Made by a program: the position numbers and the translations under genes. A DNA stretch of 25,606 bases, from assembly GCA_003194525.1 (NCBI GenBank), contig NBIV01000442.1, forward strand, positions 1 through 25,606, in the 5' to 3' direction. The stretch is from Gracilariopsis chorda. Its lineage: Eukaryota; Rhodophyta; Florideophyceae; Gracilariales; Gracilariaceae. Within the stretch, counting starts at the first letter, position 1. Every line of letters starts with the position of its first letter. The notes beneath the pieces were generated by a model. It searched no databases and was not told the DNA's origin. It worked only from the letters and a program-made list of their open reading frames with translations. Below are positions 1 through 9,054 of the stretch, in pieces.

Positions 1-1060
1 GGGGGCCTTCCGTTCTAACCGGATTCCCCTATTGACTTGCAGCTCGCGAGCTCTTCTCCCACGCGACCCGTGCAACTCTGGTGAGTTTGACCGTTCACGG
101 TGAGGGAGGCGGTTCACTACGGTTCCGACGCCAGGAGGCGGATTGCCATGCATCACACACTGTGATTGGCTGGCCGCTGGCGGCAAGTGTCGCGCGCGGT
201 CTTTCCACGACGCGGGTCTTGACTGTACTCCTGACGCCGGCCGGCGTATGTACGTGTACACCTTTCCACGGTTTGGAATTTCGGGCTTCGTCCGCGTGAC
301 AGTGGCGTCACAGTGTCCATTTGTGGGGCTCTGCGTAACGCACGCAGTGTCAACCACACTCTCCGTGTCCGCGGTTGCTTTTCAGCTCACCACGAAACTG
401 GTTATGACCGAGGTTGTATGTGCTCCGTGCTCGGAGATATCATTCGCCACATTAGTGACCACACCGAGTCCGGTTCACTACTTCCTCCTTCGCTACCCAG
501 CGACTCGCTCGACAGGGGTGCATCCGGGTCCGCGGAGACGGCCTTCTCGCTTCGTGATGCGTTCAAACTCCTCCCTGCTCCGGGGGTGCTCATCCGACGA
601 TGCGTATTCCCGATGCGGGCTCGTCCACTGTTCCAACCTTCTCCGTGCCGGGCTTACCACGCGTTCCGTGACGGCAGTACCCTTGCTCTGAAGGGCCTCG
701 GTTAGCGCAGAGTGCGGCGCGAGGGAACTCGCTCGCGAAGCCGTATGAAACGGGACACCGTCCGACGCCGGAGCTTCCTTTCCGCGATGGCGCGATCGAT
801 TCCCGTCCCTCCCCCTCTTTAGGTGAGAGGGCGGTGGGTTCAGGCTGAAGGACCTCCGCGGGCGGAGTAACGGTTAGGCGTTTGGGGTCAAGCGTGCGTT
901 GCACGATACGCGCGGCGCGCTCAACCGGTTGATCGGCAATCGGAAGATCCGAGAGTCCCGTTCCGGGTGCGGTAAGACGGGTGGGCGGGACGGAAGCAGA
1001 TTATCCGTTGGCGGAGTTACGAGGTCATCCTCCGGGATTGTCACGAGCGGTGATGAGCCC
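1..1060 (-). pseudogene. Element 1 linker after integrase, degenerate and cut by the window edge
   Basis: No long open frame survives, but the minus-strand translation from about 1085 leftwards in a shifted frame reads PPVLPHPERDSRIF. This aligns with VLPHPSRGLSDLP just after the integrase of element 2, so the stretch is the same Pro/Arg-rich linker that leads to a chromodomain. Minus-strand pieces at 590-904 and 402-593 have the same Pro/Ser/Arg/Glu-rich character, in different frames, which suggests several indels. Short GC hairpins are present, for example CTCCGC/GCGGAG at 854-867, CTCCG/CGGAG at 423-436 and ACCGT/ACGGT at 90-101. The plus-strand ORFs here look like shadows. Confidence 0.6.
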
Positions 1061-2457
1061 TCAGGGGGCGCAGGCGCGTGGGCTAACGTGGTCGCGTGAG
1101 ACGCGTTCGAACTGGTTATCGATGTCCAGTACGACTGTGTCGTCGGCGACGGAAACCACCCGATAGGGTCCATTCACTATCGGTGACAACTTGTGACGCT
1201 TCTCCTTTTCGGGATTATAATATTCCTTTTCGCAGGAAGACAGATCCCCTTCCGAGACCTGGGGTATCGGGGTACGAATCTTGGCGTCGAAGTTCTGTTT
1301 GTATGCCTCCTGGCTTTTCCCATAGCCTTTCGGGCGGTAGGGACCATGTTCTTCAACCATTCCTTCCAGGAATCTCGATATAACCTTGGTGAAGGGTACC
1401 CCGAGACGTTCGGTTGCGCTTCAATAGCCATGGGTGGCGGAATCCGAGACAGGACCAGCTCAAATGGAGCGAGGGTCGTGACCCGGTGTACCTGGGTGTT
1501 ATACGCGTACGTAATAGCGTCCGTGTACAAGTCCCATTCCATGGGGTGATCCGCGATATAAGCGCGGAGTGCGTTGAGCATAGTACGATTGAATCGTTCC
1601 ACTTGTCCGTTACACTGCGGGTGGTAGGTGGTAGTAAACATATTCTTGATTCCCAAGATTCTACATACGTCCTGAAAGAACTTTGAGGTAAATTGAGATC
1701 CGTTGTCGGAGAGTAGATGTACCGGCGGGCCGTAAGTAAAGACCCAGTGGGTTACGAACGCACGCGCAACCACGTCCGCGGTAATCCGTTTAAGCGGTAC
1801 TGTTCTCACCAACTTTGAGAAGCGGTCAGTAATGACGAGAAGATACTTGTAACCACGTTTGGTTTTGACAAGCTCGCCCAAGATATCAATAGCGACATAT
1901 TCGAGTGGCGCCCGTGCCGGGAATAGTGTTAACTTCTTCGAGTACTTCCGAAGTTTCACAGTATTCTTCGCACATTCCACGCACGAGCGGCAAACTGCAT
2001 AGCAGTCAAATGCCATAGCAGGCCAATAGAAGTCCCTGCGAAGGGTCAGGTATAGTTTCCTCCCGCCGGGATGTGCACCCAACTTCGCGTAATGCGATAG
2101 ATGCAAGACGCGCTGCTGCAGCGTGTGAGGTACAACGATCTGTGGGGCCCGTGTCAGCGACCTGACTAGGTAGCCTCGATCGTTCACCGCAAAGGGTATC
2201 TGTGCACCCCCGTTAAGACGGGCACGAATCTGGGCACAGAAAGGATCCTGCTGTTGTTCACGGATCATTTCCTCAGAGGATATGGGAACAACCTGGCCAT
2301 CCGGAGGATCCGTAGGGCTTGCAGCCAGAATATCATCACAGATGTCATCCCCATTCACGTCTGGGTCGTCTTCTTCCGTTCCCTCCGGGGATTGTGCCAT
2401 GAAACATGGTATTTCCAGATCGTCGACCAGTTCGGTTTCCGCTGATGTTCCTAAGCG
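1061..2457 (-). pseudogene. pol: Pol of element 1, integrase part, frameshifted
   Basis: The segment continues in phase after the TAG at 2458. The N-terminal HHCC zinc finger is seen in HLSHYAKLGAH and CRSCVEC. The catalytic core has D in VAIDILGEL, D in LLSDNGSQF and E in NGQVERFNRTM, the D,D(35)E triad that inserts cDNA into chromosomes. Near 1315-1318 one base is missing from an A-run, and the reading moves to another frame (1061-1300). That frame carries the GPY/F module (NGPYRVVSV). A further five-codon out-of-frame patch near 1215-1235 is flanked by two compensating single-base indels. The last frame ends in RDHVSPRACAP at 1061. Confidence 0.9.
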
Positions 2458-3015
2458 CTATAGGGCGTCAGCCTGAGTATTCAGGGATCCCTTCTTGTAG
2501 AGGACATCAAATGTAAATTCCGAGAGTCGGAGACGCCAACGCATGAGGCGGCCCGACGGTTCTCGAATTTCGAGTAGCCAACGGAGAGCCGAGTGATCGG
2601 TGTGAACCTTGAAATGGTTACCCATAAGGTATGGGCGAAGCGTTGCCAACGCCCAAACAACAGCAAGACACTCCTTCTCGGACACCGAGTAGTTGCGCTC
2701 GTGAACGTTCAACGAACGTGACCAATATCCGATCGGATGTCTTTCTCCTTCTTCCGTGACTTGAAACAACGCACAACCCACCTGGTTGGCACTTGAGTCA
2801 GTATCCACTTCGAAGGGTAAGTCCGGGTGCGGTAAGGCCAGAACTGGCGGGGACGTTACAGCGTCGACAAGAGACGAGAATGCTGACGACTCAGCCTCGT
2901 CAAAGACGTCCAGTTCGGTGGGTTGTCCTTTCCGGAGGAGTGCGTTAAGCGGTGCTGACAAGTCGGCGAAGTTCGGAACGAATCGGCGATATACATTGCA
3001 AAGTCCTAGGAAGGA
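2458..3015 (-). pseudogene. pol: Pol of element 1, RNase H part, between two in-frame stops
   Basis: This segment is in phase with the RT part upstream and the integrase part downstream. It contains the Ty3-type RNase H with Asp in EVDTDSS, Glu in SEKECLAVVWAL and Asp in VHTDHSALRWL, followed by the tether end QADAL. It would remove the RNA strand of the RNA/DNA hybrid and leave the polypurine primer. The segment closes with TAG (2458-2460) where element 2 reads ADALSRL, so a Ser codon has become a stop. Together with the TGA at 3016 this makes the pol of this copy non-functional unless both stops are read through or are sequence errors. Confidence 0.9.
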
Positions 3016-4956
3016 TCAAAGCTCCGTTTGATTAGTCGGATGTTTCGCCTCTCGAAGTGATTTCACTCTTGCTTCATCGATTGAAAGCTGTCCGGGGCGG
3101 ATGATGTGTCCCAGATATTTTACCGAATCGGCGCAGAACTCACACTTTCCCAGCTTCAGGGTGATGCCCGCGTTGCGGAGCACTGTCAAGACTTCCCGGA
3201 CATGGGACAGGTGATCGTCCAAGTTATTGGAGTACACTATAATGTCGTCCAAGTATACCAGACAGCTGATCCATTTGAACCTCGCCAAGAGGATATCGAT
3301 TGCCCGTTGGAATGTAGCTGGGGCATTCGTTAGTCCAAACGGCATTCGCTTAAAGCGATATAGTCCTTGATGGCACACAAGCGCGGTCTTATCACGATCT
3401 TCTTTCCTAATAGGGACCTGCCAGTATCCCGAATTGGCATCAAGGGTAGTGAACACCGTGGCGCTCCCCAGGGAGTCAATGTACTCGTCCATTCGTGGAA
3501 TCGGATAGACCTCCTTGACGGTAACCGCATTCAGGCGGCGGTAATCCACACAGAAACGCCATGATCCATCCGCTTTCGGAACAAGGACAACAGGAGAAGC
3601 CCAAGGGGATTGTGCTGCTTCGATAACTCCAGGTCGCAGCATCTTCTCCACCTGAGATTTCTCTTCCCCCCTTGCTTTAGGGCCTGCCCGATACGGGTGC
3701 TGTGCAATAGGCCGTGTATCCGGCAACAAATCAATCCGATGTTCGGTTACCCCTATCGTCCCCAGGGAACCGTCCCACATGGCGGTAAAGTCCCTGAGCA
3801 TGTCACGAAACTTCTCACGATGAGATTCATTAATGTGATCCAGGTCCAACTTATCCAAAGCCTGTTCTGGGTCTAACGCAGTATCTGCCGATGCTGAAGT
3901 CGTGCTCTTCTGAGCTTCTTCGACAGTCGAATCTGAACTTTCCCGGGCGGGATCCAATGGAACGAACGGGACCTCCTCCCCCTCCTTAGGGTCTTGTATT
4001 CCGAGAACGTCGGATATCGGAATCTTTGTAAGAAGGATAGCCAACGGATGCGGAAGCATGTTGCCCAGAATCTGGTTTTTAACCAACCACTGAGTGGTAG
4101 TTCCGAGGTTAGCAACGAGAACCTTAAAGGGTTTGTCCGGCTCGACGGATACGATCCCATTTGCTAATGCGAGACGGCGCTGTTCGTAGAGCGAGGGGAG
4201 CGGTTGAACAACCTGCAACCCGTGGTGTTTGGATGTTACCGAGACCCACACCTGAGATTCCTTCGGGATCGAAACTGGTTCCGCGACGCGAATCTTCGTA
4301 GATGCTCGATCCACATTGGACGCTTCCTGAGCAGCAGGTAAAGGTACCCGTTTACGGGAGGCGTGTCGCAAGGGCTTCCGTACAATCGGGATGGTCGAAC
4401 CGTTGGCCAATTCCACGGATCTGGAGCGAGGGCGGATAGCTTCCACGAAGCCGTCACAGAAATCACAACCGAGGATGACCGGTGCAGCAAGAGAATCGCA
4501 TACGATGAAGTCCAACTTCACCACGTAGGTGCCTAGTCTGAGTACCAGAGGAATTGTTCCAAGAGTCTGGAGCGGGTTGTTATTAGCGTCCGCCAGATCT
4601 AGACTTGGACCAATGCGAATGCATTTCCGCATGGCGGGTGGAATAATCCCGATATTGATCAGGTTCGGAGCGGCACCTGTATCCAGGACAGATAACTGAC
4701 GAACCATGAACTGGTTAGAGAGACCGAGGTCACTATAAATTTTATAGTTCCTCTTGGCCATTACCAAAACTCGATCCGGGATGCGGAGGTTACGGGACCG
4801 TATCCACAGACGACGCAGAGCCACTAAGTGGTCCGAGCTCACGTCTTCTTGAGCCAGTTTCCTCGTAAGGATTTTGGCAGGGGAGCGAAGCGGTGGCGCC
4901 TCAGGCGTCTTCAACTTCGGCTTGGAAGACACCCCTCCTGTGGGGGAGACTCCCAA
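3016..4956 (-). pseudogene. pol: Pol of element 1, protease and reverse transcriptase part, ended by an in-frame TGA
   Basis: The frame is open for 646 residues. It has no own ATG at the gag junction, where the frame begins with TTG at 4956, as expected for a gene made by -1 frameshifting. The retropepsin active site LDTGA is at residues 91-95. Reverse transcriptase occupies about 440-646, with WRFCVDYRRLN, a first catalytic Asp in TTLDANSGYW, MPFGLTNAP and the YLDD box at 568-571. It would process Gag-Pol and copy the RNA to cDNA. The frame ends at TGA (3016-3018) within the sequence TEL-stop-SFLGL. Element 2 and related proteins have Arg here, so CGA changed to TGA, a C-to-T change at a CpG. 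The downstream frame continues in phase as RNase H. Confidence 0.92.
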
Positions 4957-4967
4957 GATTAGTTTCT
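4944..4967 (-). promoter_or_regulatory. Candidate programmed -1 frameshift signal, gag to pol, element 1
   Basis: Pol is in the -1 frame relative to gag. At the junction the minus strand reads AGAAACTAA (gag stop TAA at 4959-4961), then four bases, then the perfect hairpin GGGAG-T-CTCCC (4944-4954). Element 2 has the same arrangement with the same spacing and the same hairpin at 23698-23719, although flanking bases differ. The slip site is not a textbook XXXYYYZ heptamer. Only its AAAC half fits, so the exact slip position is inferred. Confidence 0.6.
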
Positions 4968-7001
4968 CGGGACCGAATCGACCGCTGGGTGCGGATGAGC
5001 CCGTTCCGAAAGGTTTGGGTTGTTACCGTTCGCGGTTTTCGCGGCTTCTCGAGCTTGAGCATTGTGGACCGCAGTCTTTGCGTCTTCATACGAATTACTC
5101 GGGACACGAGCCTTATGCTCCGGTGGGAGATTCTCATAATTTCCCACGATCTTCCACATCTCGCGAATGGGGAGGGTACACTGCGACGCAGTATGACCTT
5201 CAAGGTAACAAATGTAGCAAATCAGCGGGGCTGAACGTGTTCCGGTGGCGTGGGACATCATTCCGCGGTGCTGAGGGTGTTGTGGTTGTAATGCTAGTTG
5301 CTTCGGGTTGGACCATCCCGGGCGGGAGTGTCGTGTGGCGCTCGACGCGTAGGCTAGCGGGGCTGGGGGAACCCGACCGGGGTTTGCGTAAAAGGCCGGA
5401 TCTACCACGGGTGGTGTAACCGTGGACGGCAGTTCCGAGGTTGCCAACGACTGTTCAAGACTGCCAAGATACTGGATGTTATCTGCAAATCCGAAAGGTG
5501 GTCCCGGGTTAGGGAGAGATGCCGAGGAAGCCTCGTTCTCGACGAAGAGAGCCTTCGACGACCGATGCCTCCGGTCTCTCGCTCTGAGGGTGTCACCCTC
5601 AGCCTGCGCGTACTGGACCAGTTCCAGATACGTCGCCTTGCGCTTCTCTTCCCTGTAGCGGGACACCAGTGCCCTGATACCAGGATCTAAACCATCCACC
5701 AGCATGGAGCAACGCTCAAAAGCGGTAAACACATTTCCACAACGATGAAACGCTTTATTCAAGCGAGTTGAATACGAAGTTTCCGTTTCACCAGGCTTCT
5801 GTTTCGTATCGCGAACCGCCACGATGGCTTGACTGATTGCAGTTCCCGTCGCGTACGACCTGAGCAGGTAGTGTACAGCCTCGGGCCAGCCCGTAACACC
5901 TCCTTCTGAGGCCCTGGACGAACCCCTGACCGAGTTGTACTGATCTTCAGCCATTCCTGAAAGAAAGTAGGGCAACGCAACGTATGCCTGCGCCTCACTC
6001 ATTTCGAGTACGTCTGCTTCCTGCACAAAGCGGGCCAGAAAATCCAACACGAGTATCGGATCTTCACCGGAGAACTTCTGCTTAAGCATCGTCACATTCA
6101 TACGACGTATGAGATCCTTCACCCGACCGGTGTCTCTCGAACTTCGAGTGCCCGAAGAGTCTTCCAATCGGTAATAACGATAGGACAACGACTTCCTGTA
6201 AAGGGGATTCGTCGGTTTCAATTCCTTCAAGCCGAGATGACGGCGACCTTTCTCCCGCGCACGGATTGCTCCATGGGAGGTGTAGGTAGCCCTCGAACTA
6301 GGTTCTTCTCCGCGACGGCGGCCTCTCCCTTCACGCGGTGATCTCGAAGGCGAGCTACTCGAACTTGTTTCCGAGTCGGAACTTGACGAAACTTCATAAC
6401 GATGAACTGTCTTTCCAGGGTGACGGGGGAGGTGACTGGAGCGGTGTTGGGTTGAGATGACCTTCACTTCCTCCTGTCTCGGAGCGTTCAGGTCTTCTCT
6501 GAGCAACGCTTCCAGCGTGTCCATACGTCCGTTTACCCGCATCATATGGGTTTTAACTTCCTCCACGAACTCCCGATATCCTTCTACGAAGGCAGCGGGA
6601 GTACCCAGACACTCCAGAATGGAATTCACATCAGCTCTCAGGAGACGAATATCTCCCGAATAATCCCGAGCCAGGGAGTCACTCCATCGCCGTTCCAACT
6701 CGGTAACTTGCTGCGAGAGGGAGGCGTGGGCCACATTGGCAATGTCGATTCTCGACTCGAGGAGATGGTACTTAGGCGACCCGGGTCTTGGGGGGACAGC
6801 CGACGGCGTTTTGACCACCGGAGGTGGCGTAGTGGCCACAGCTGTCACGGCTCGAGGCACCGAGGTTGCCGATGGGATTCCTTGGGATTCCAGACCGACG
6901 GCATCGGTAAGTAGTTGTTCCGGAACGGACCTTCGTGATCTCGCCGCTGCGGCGTTCCGTTGCGGACCATTCCTGGGGGAACTCGGAGCTGTGGGCAGCA
7001 T
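4959..7001 (-). CDS. gag: Gag polyprotein of element 1 (capsid/nucleocapsid)
   Basis: An open 680-residue frame starts with ATG at 7001, 150 nt after the LTR, and ends with TAA at 4959-4961. Residues about 80-175 look like a coiled coil. Residues 204-240 are Ser-rich then Arg/Glu-rich. Residues about 295-475 form the capsid-like domain (motifs FSGEDPILVLDFL, ALPYFL, HRCGNV, DGLDP). A CX2CX4HX4C zinc knuckle lies at residues 595-608 and should bind the RNA genome. The protein would assemble into cytoplasmic virus-like particles. The stop lies in a conserved -1 frameshift setting shared with element 2. This is the only fully open retroelement gene in the window besides the long element 2 pol frame, so this copy could in principle still supply Gag. 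Confidence 0.93.
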   Translation of the reverse strand: MLPTAPSSPRNGPQRNAAAARSRRSVPEQLLTDAVGLESQGIPSATSVPRAVTAVATTPPPVVKTPSAVPPRPGSPKYHLLESRIDIANVAHASLSQQVTELERRWSDSLARDYSGDIRLLRADVNSILECLGTPAAFVEGYREFVEEVKTHMMRVNGRMDTLEALLREDLNAPRQEEVKVISTQHRSSHLPRHPGKTVHRYEVSSSSDSETSSSSSPSRSPREGRGRRRGEEPSSRATYTSHGAIRAREKGRRHLGLKELKPTNPLYRKSLSYRYYRLEDSSGTRSSRDTGRVKDLIRRMNVTMLKQKFSGEDPILVLDFLARFVQEADVLEMSEAQAYVALPYFLSGMAEDQYNSVRGSSRASEGGVTGWPEAVHYLLRSYATGTAISQAIVAVRDTKQKPGETETSYSTRLNKAFHRCGNVFTAFERCSMLVDGLDPGIRALVSRYREEKRKATYLELVQYAQAEGDTLRARDRRHRSSKALFVENEASSASLPNPGPPFGFADNIQYLGSLEQSLATSELPSTVTPPVVDPAFYANPGRVPPAPLAYASSATRHSRPGWSNPKQLALQPQHPQHRGMMSHATGTRSAPLICYICYLEGHTASQCTLPIREMWKIVGNYENLPPEHKARVPSNSYEDAKTAVHNAQAREAAKTANGNNPNLSERAHPHPAVDSVPRN

Positions 7002-7150
7002 ACTGCAGATAGCCGTCCACGGCTTACTTCACCAGTCCCACGGCTTGGGAATCTCAACGAATGAGCAAAAAGGGATAAAAGGGAAAAGGGGAAGCGGACT
7101 TCCGACAGGCCGGATTGAAAGCCAAACCCGTTATAGGTCGGGAGACCACT
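7002..7150 (-). other. Element 1 leader with candidate primer-binding site
   Basis: This is the 149-nt gap between the 5' LTR and the gag start. On the minus strand, two bases after the LTR end, there is TGGTCTCCCGACC (about 7136-7148). TGG is the standard start of a site that pairs with the CCA end of a tRNA. I cannot match the remaining bases to a specific tRNA, so the primer is unassigned. No ORF is supported here. Confidence 0.4.
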
Positions 7151-8065
7151 TGTGGTGCAATCCCGGTGTGGGAAAGGCACCCAAGGCAGCTCGAAGCCTT
7201 GCTCTCTTGGAGAGGTAGGCCCAGCTGGGTAGAGCCCTCCGTGTCCCGTATGACGGGTGTAACTCCGTCGGGAGCCTGGATGTACCTCGGAGGTTTAGGG
7301 GTTAGAACGGGTTGGAACCACGGCTGGTACGGAAGTAGCCTGCGAGCAGGGGAACAAAAGAGGGAAAGGGACCACCCGACGGGGGCGTGCGGAAAGCGGG
7401 AACAGACCCTGGAGGGGGGGTGCCGATACACACACACGAACACGCACCGCGCGGCGGTTAGGGGATATGAGGGGAAGAGATGGTCTAACGGTCTCACGAC
7501 ACACGTCGGTAATATCAATACCCAAAACTGGGGCGGAGATAGGGCCTGTACGGGCGGTCACATGACAACAATGAATACCACGAGTGGTCACAACCCACTG
7601 GGTACGACGAACACGGTCTCCTCGGTGGTGCGAGTCGGGTGAAACTACCGGGCAAGCGGTGTACCTCCGCGAGGAGTTAGACACTTCGCATGGCGAATAG
7701 AGTCAGAGCCGAACTCTCCTTTTCTTTTCTTGGTGAGCTCGCCGTCGTGCGGCCGACGCTCAAGTACTAGCTCAGTGCAGTACAGTAGGTAGTGCACTAG
7801 CCTAAGTAAAATTAACCCCTAAACTACACTAAAATAAGAAGCCATTTTGGGCCTCCTGGCCGGGGCTGTAGCCACGTGTCCACAACCCTTGGCAGGCAAG
7901 TACCACAAAATATGAATGTTCCCATAACCACCCTGGGTAACCCGACCGCTAATTAGCCCGGTAAACGGGGGCTAAAATTCATGCATCCCGCTTCATCGCT
8001 CGCACCGAGTACACCTCAGATATGAGTTTCACCATCGCCCGTACGCGGGAATGTATTGCACTACA
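7151..8065 (-). repeat. 5' LTR of element 1 (about 915 bp)
   Basis: On the plus strand the repeat starts TGTGGTGCAATCC and ends TTGCACTACA. These match the proven ends of the related LTRs at 9225-10032 (TGTGTTGCAATGCC ... TTGCACTTCA) and 15200-16006. A shared block follows the start (a CCCAG.TGGGTAGAGCCCTCC motif near 7230). Another shared block is the AAGTACTAGCT motif near 7762, just right of a GC-rich hairpin. The AT-rich stretch around 7800-7840 would sit upstream of the transcription start on the minus strand. The LTR carries several short hairpins, for example CCCG/CGGG near 7245. The right boundary rests only on terminal similarity, because the second LTR is outside the window. Confidence 0.75.
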
Positions 8066-8103
8066 GCGCCGCTATACTTCACCCAACTATATCACCCTCT
8101 GCA

Positions 8104-9045
8104 ATGGAATACGGCGAAACGATTCCATTACCACATCAATCACCTAGTCACCACCGCAGAATCAATTCCGTCTTTAGCAATCCTTCCCGACCAACAACAG
8201 CACCATCAACACAGCGTTTAAGTTCTAACATTCGTAAGAACCGCGGCAGCAAGAAGGTGCAGAAAACATCTGCTAAAGCCAAGGACGTTGGAACACGGGG
8301 GCATGGTTTTGGTGCAAAAGAAGTGTCATTCATGCTTGATATCATAGAGCAGTTGTTGCCACTTTGCCGCGAAGAGTGGAAAAAAGTGGCTTGTGAGCAT
8401 GGAAAGATTTTTCCGCAATCGTTGCGAACCGCTCACAGTCTAAAGCGCAAATTCGCATCGCTACACCGTAGGCGTATGCTGACTGGTGATGCATTTATTC
8501 CAGACGATTTTCGGCGTGCGAAGGCTATCAGAATCGCGATGACAGAACGGGCGGATCTTGGGACAGGTGAAGAAGTTGACGAAAATTTTGTGGAATCTGT
8601 AAACGCGTTATCGATCACAACCCCGCTTGCAGAAGTTGATATGCGAAAACCAGGAACGTGTGAGGAAGGAGAGTTTGTAAAAGAGGCAGCTGCGAGTGGC
8701 AGCGAACCACTACCAAGGCCAAGACCCCTAGTCCAGCACCGCGCGTCCCGTTCGCTGAGTAACAGCCGGTCCAAGTCGTCGTCGGCTGATGATGACTTAA
8801 TATCACTATAAAAGTTGTCCATGATCGAGGAACAAACCCGTGGCGAAGAAGAGTCTCTAAGACGAGAGGAAGAACGGAAGGCTGATAAGAAGAGGAGAGA
8901 GGAAGAACGCCAACTTGAAAAAGAACGCCGAGAGGAAGAGCGTCGGCAAGATAGGGTACGGCGAGATGAGGAATCGAGACGTCATTCTCAAATGATGGAG
9001 ATGATGATGCTTGTAGTCACCCAAAACCTCAAAAAGAGCGGATAG
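8104..9045 (+). pseudogene. Myb/SANT-like Harbinger accessory protein with one internal stop
   Basis: I choose the ATG at 8104 because the only earlier in-frame ATG (8056) lies inside the LTR of element 1. The frame runs 235 codons to TAA (8809-8811), then continues in phase to TAG at 9045, 314 codons in all. Residues about 68-150 form a trihelix/Myb-like domain (GFGAKEVSFMLDIIEQLLP, EEWKKVA, SLKRKFASLHRRR, TGD, RRAKAIR), of the sort annotated DUF6818 in oomycete proteins. The part after the stop is a charged Glu/Arg coiled-coil tail ending in a Met-rich stretch (MMEMMMLVV), typical of the same family. The role in Harbinger elements is to bind the element ends and recruit the transposase to the nucleus. 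The promoter was removed or replaced by the LTR 38 bp upstream. Confidence 0.82.
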
Positions 9046-9054
9046 TTACGTTTA

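Larger units (their letters stand above)
1..8065 (-). mobile_element. Ty3/gypsy chromovirus-type LTR retrotransposon, element 1 (left end outside window)
   Basis: Reading on the minus strand from the right, the order is 5' LTR, short leader, gag, protease, reverse transcriptase, RNase H, integrase and a Pro/Arg-rich linker, which is the Ty3/gypsy order. The element is cut by the window edge inside the linker, so its chromodomain and 3' LTR are not visible. Protein motifs match element 2 (15200-25606) closely throughout, and the LTRs share their ends and several internal blocks, so the two belong to sister families. Gag is open over 680 codons, but pol carries two in-frame stops and at least one frameshift, so this copy is not autonomous as read. 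The base just right of the LTR starts the 5-bp flank GCGCC (8066-8070), the expected target duplication. Its partner lies outside the window. Confidence 0.93.

Noticed and set aside
143..691. Plus-strand ORF of 182 codons at the left edge
   Set aside because: It is antisense to the pol linker of element 1, shows no domain, and lies in a hairpin-rich GC stretch where shadows are common. It does not resemble the antisense ORF of element 2.
7136..7148. Naming the tRNA primer of element 1
   Set aside because: TGG is in the right place, but the following bases do not match a tRNA end I can name with confidence.
7115..7642. Plus-strand ORF of 175 codons in the LTR of element 1
   Set aside because: It crosses the LTR boundary and runs opposite to the element. 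The other LTR family has no matching frame, so chance in GC-rich DNA is enough.
8056..8103. ATG at 8056 as the start of the Myb-like gene
   Set aside because: It lies inside the LTR of element 1. The gene's own first ATG is at 8104.
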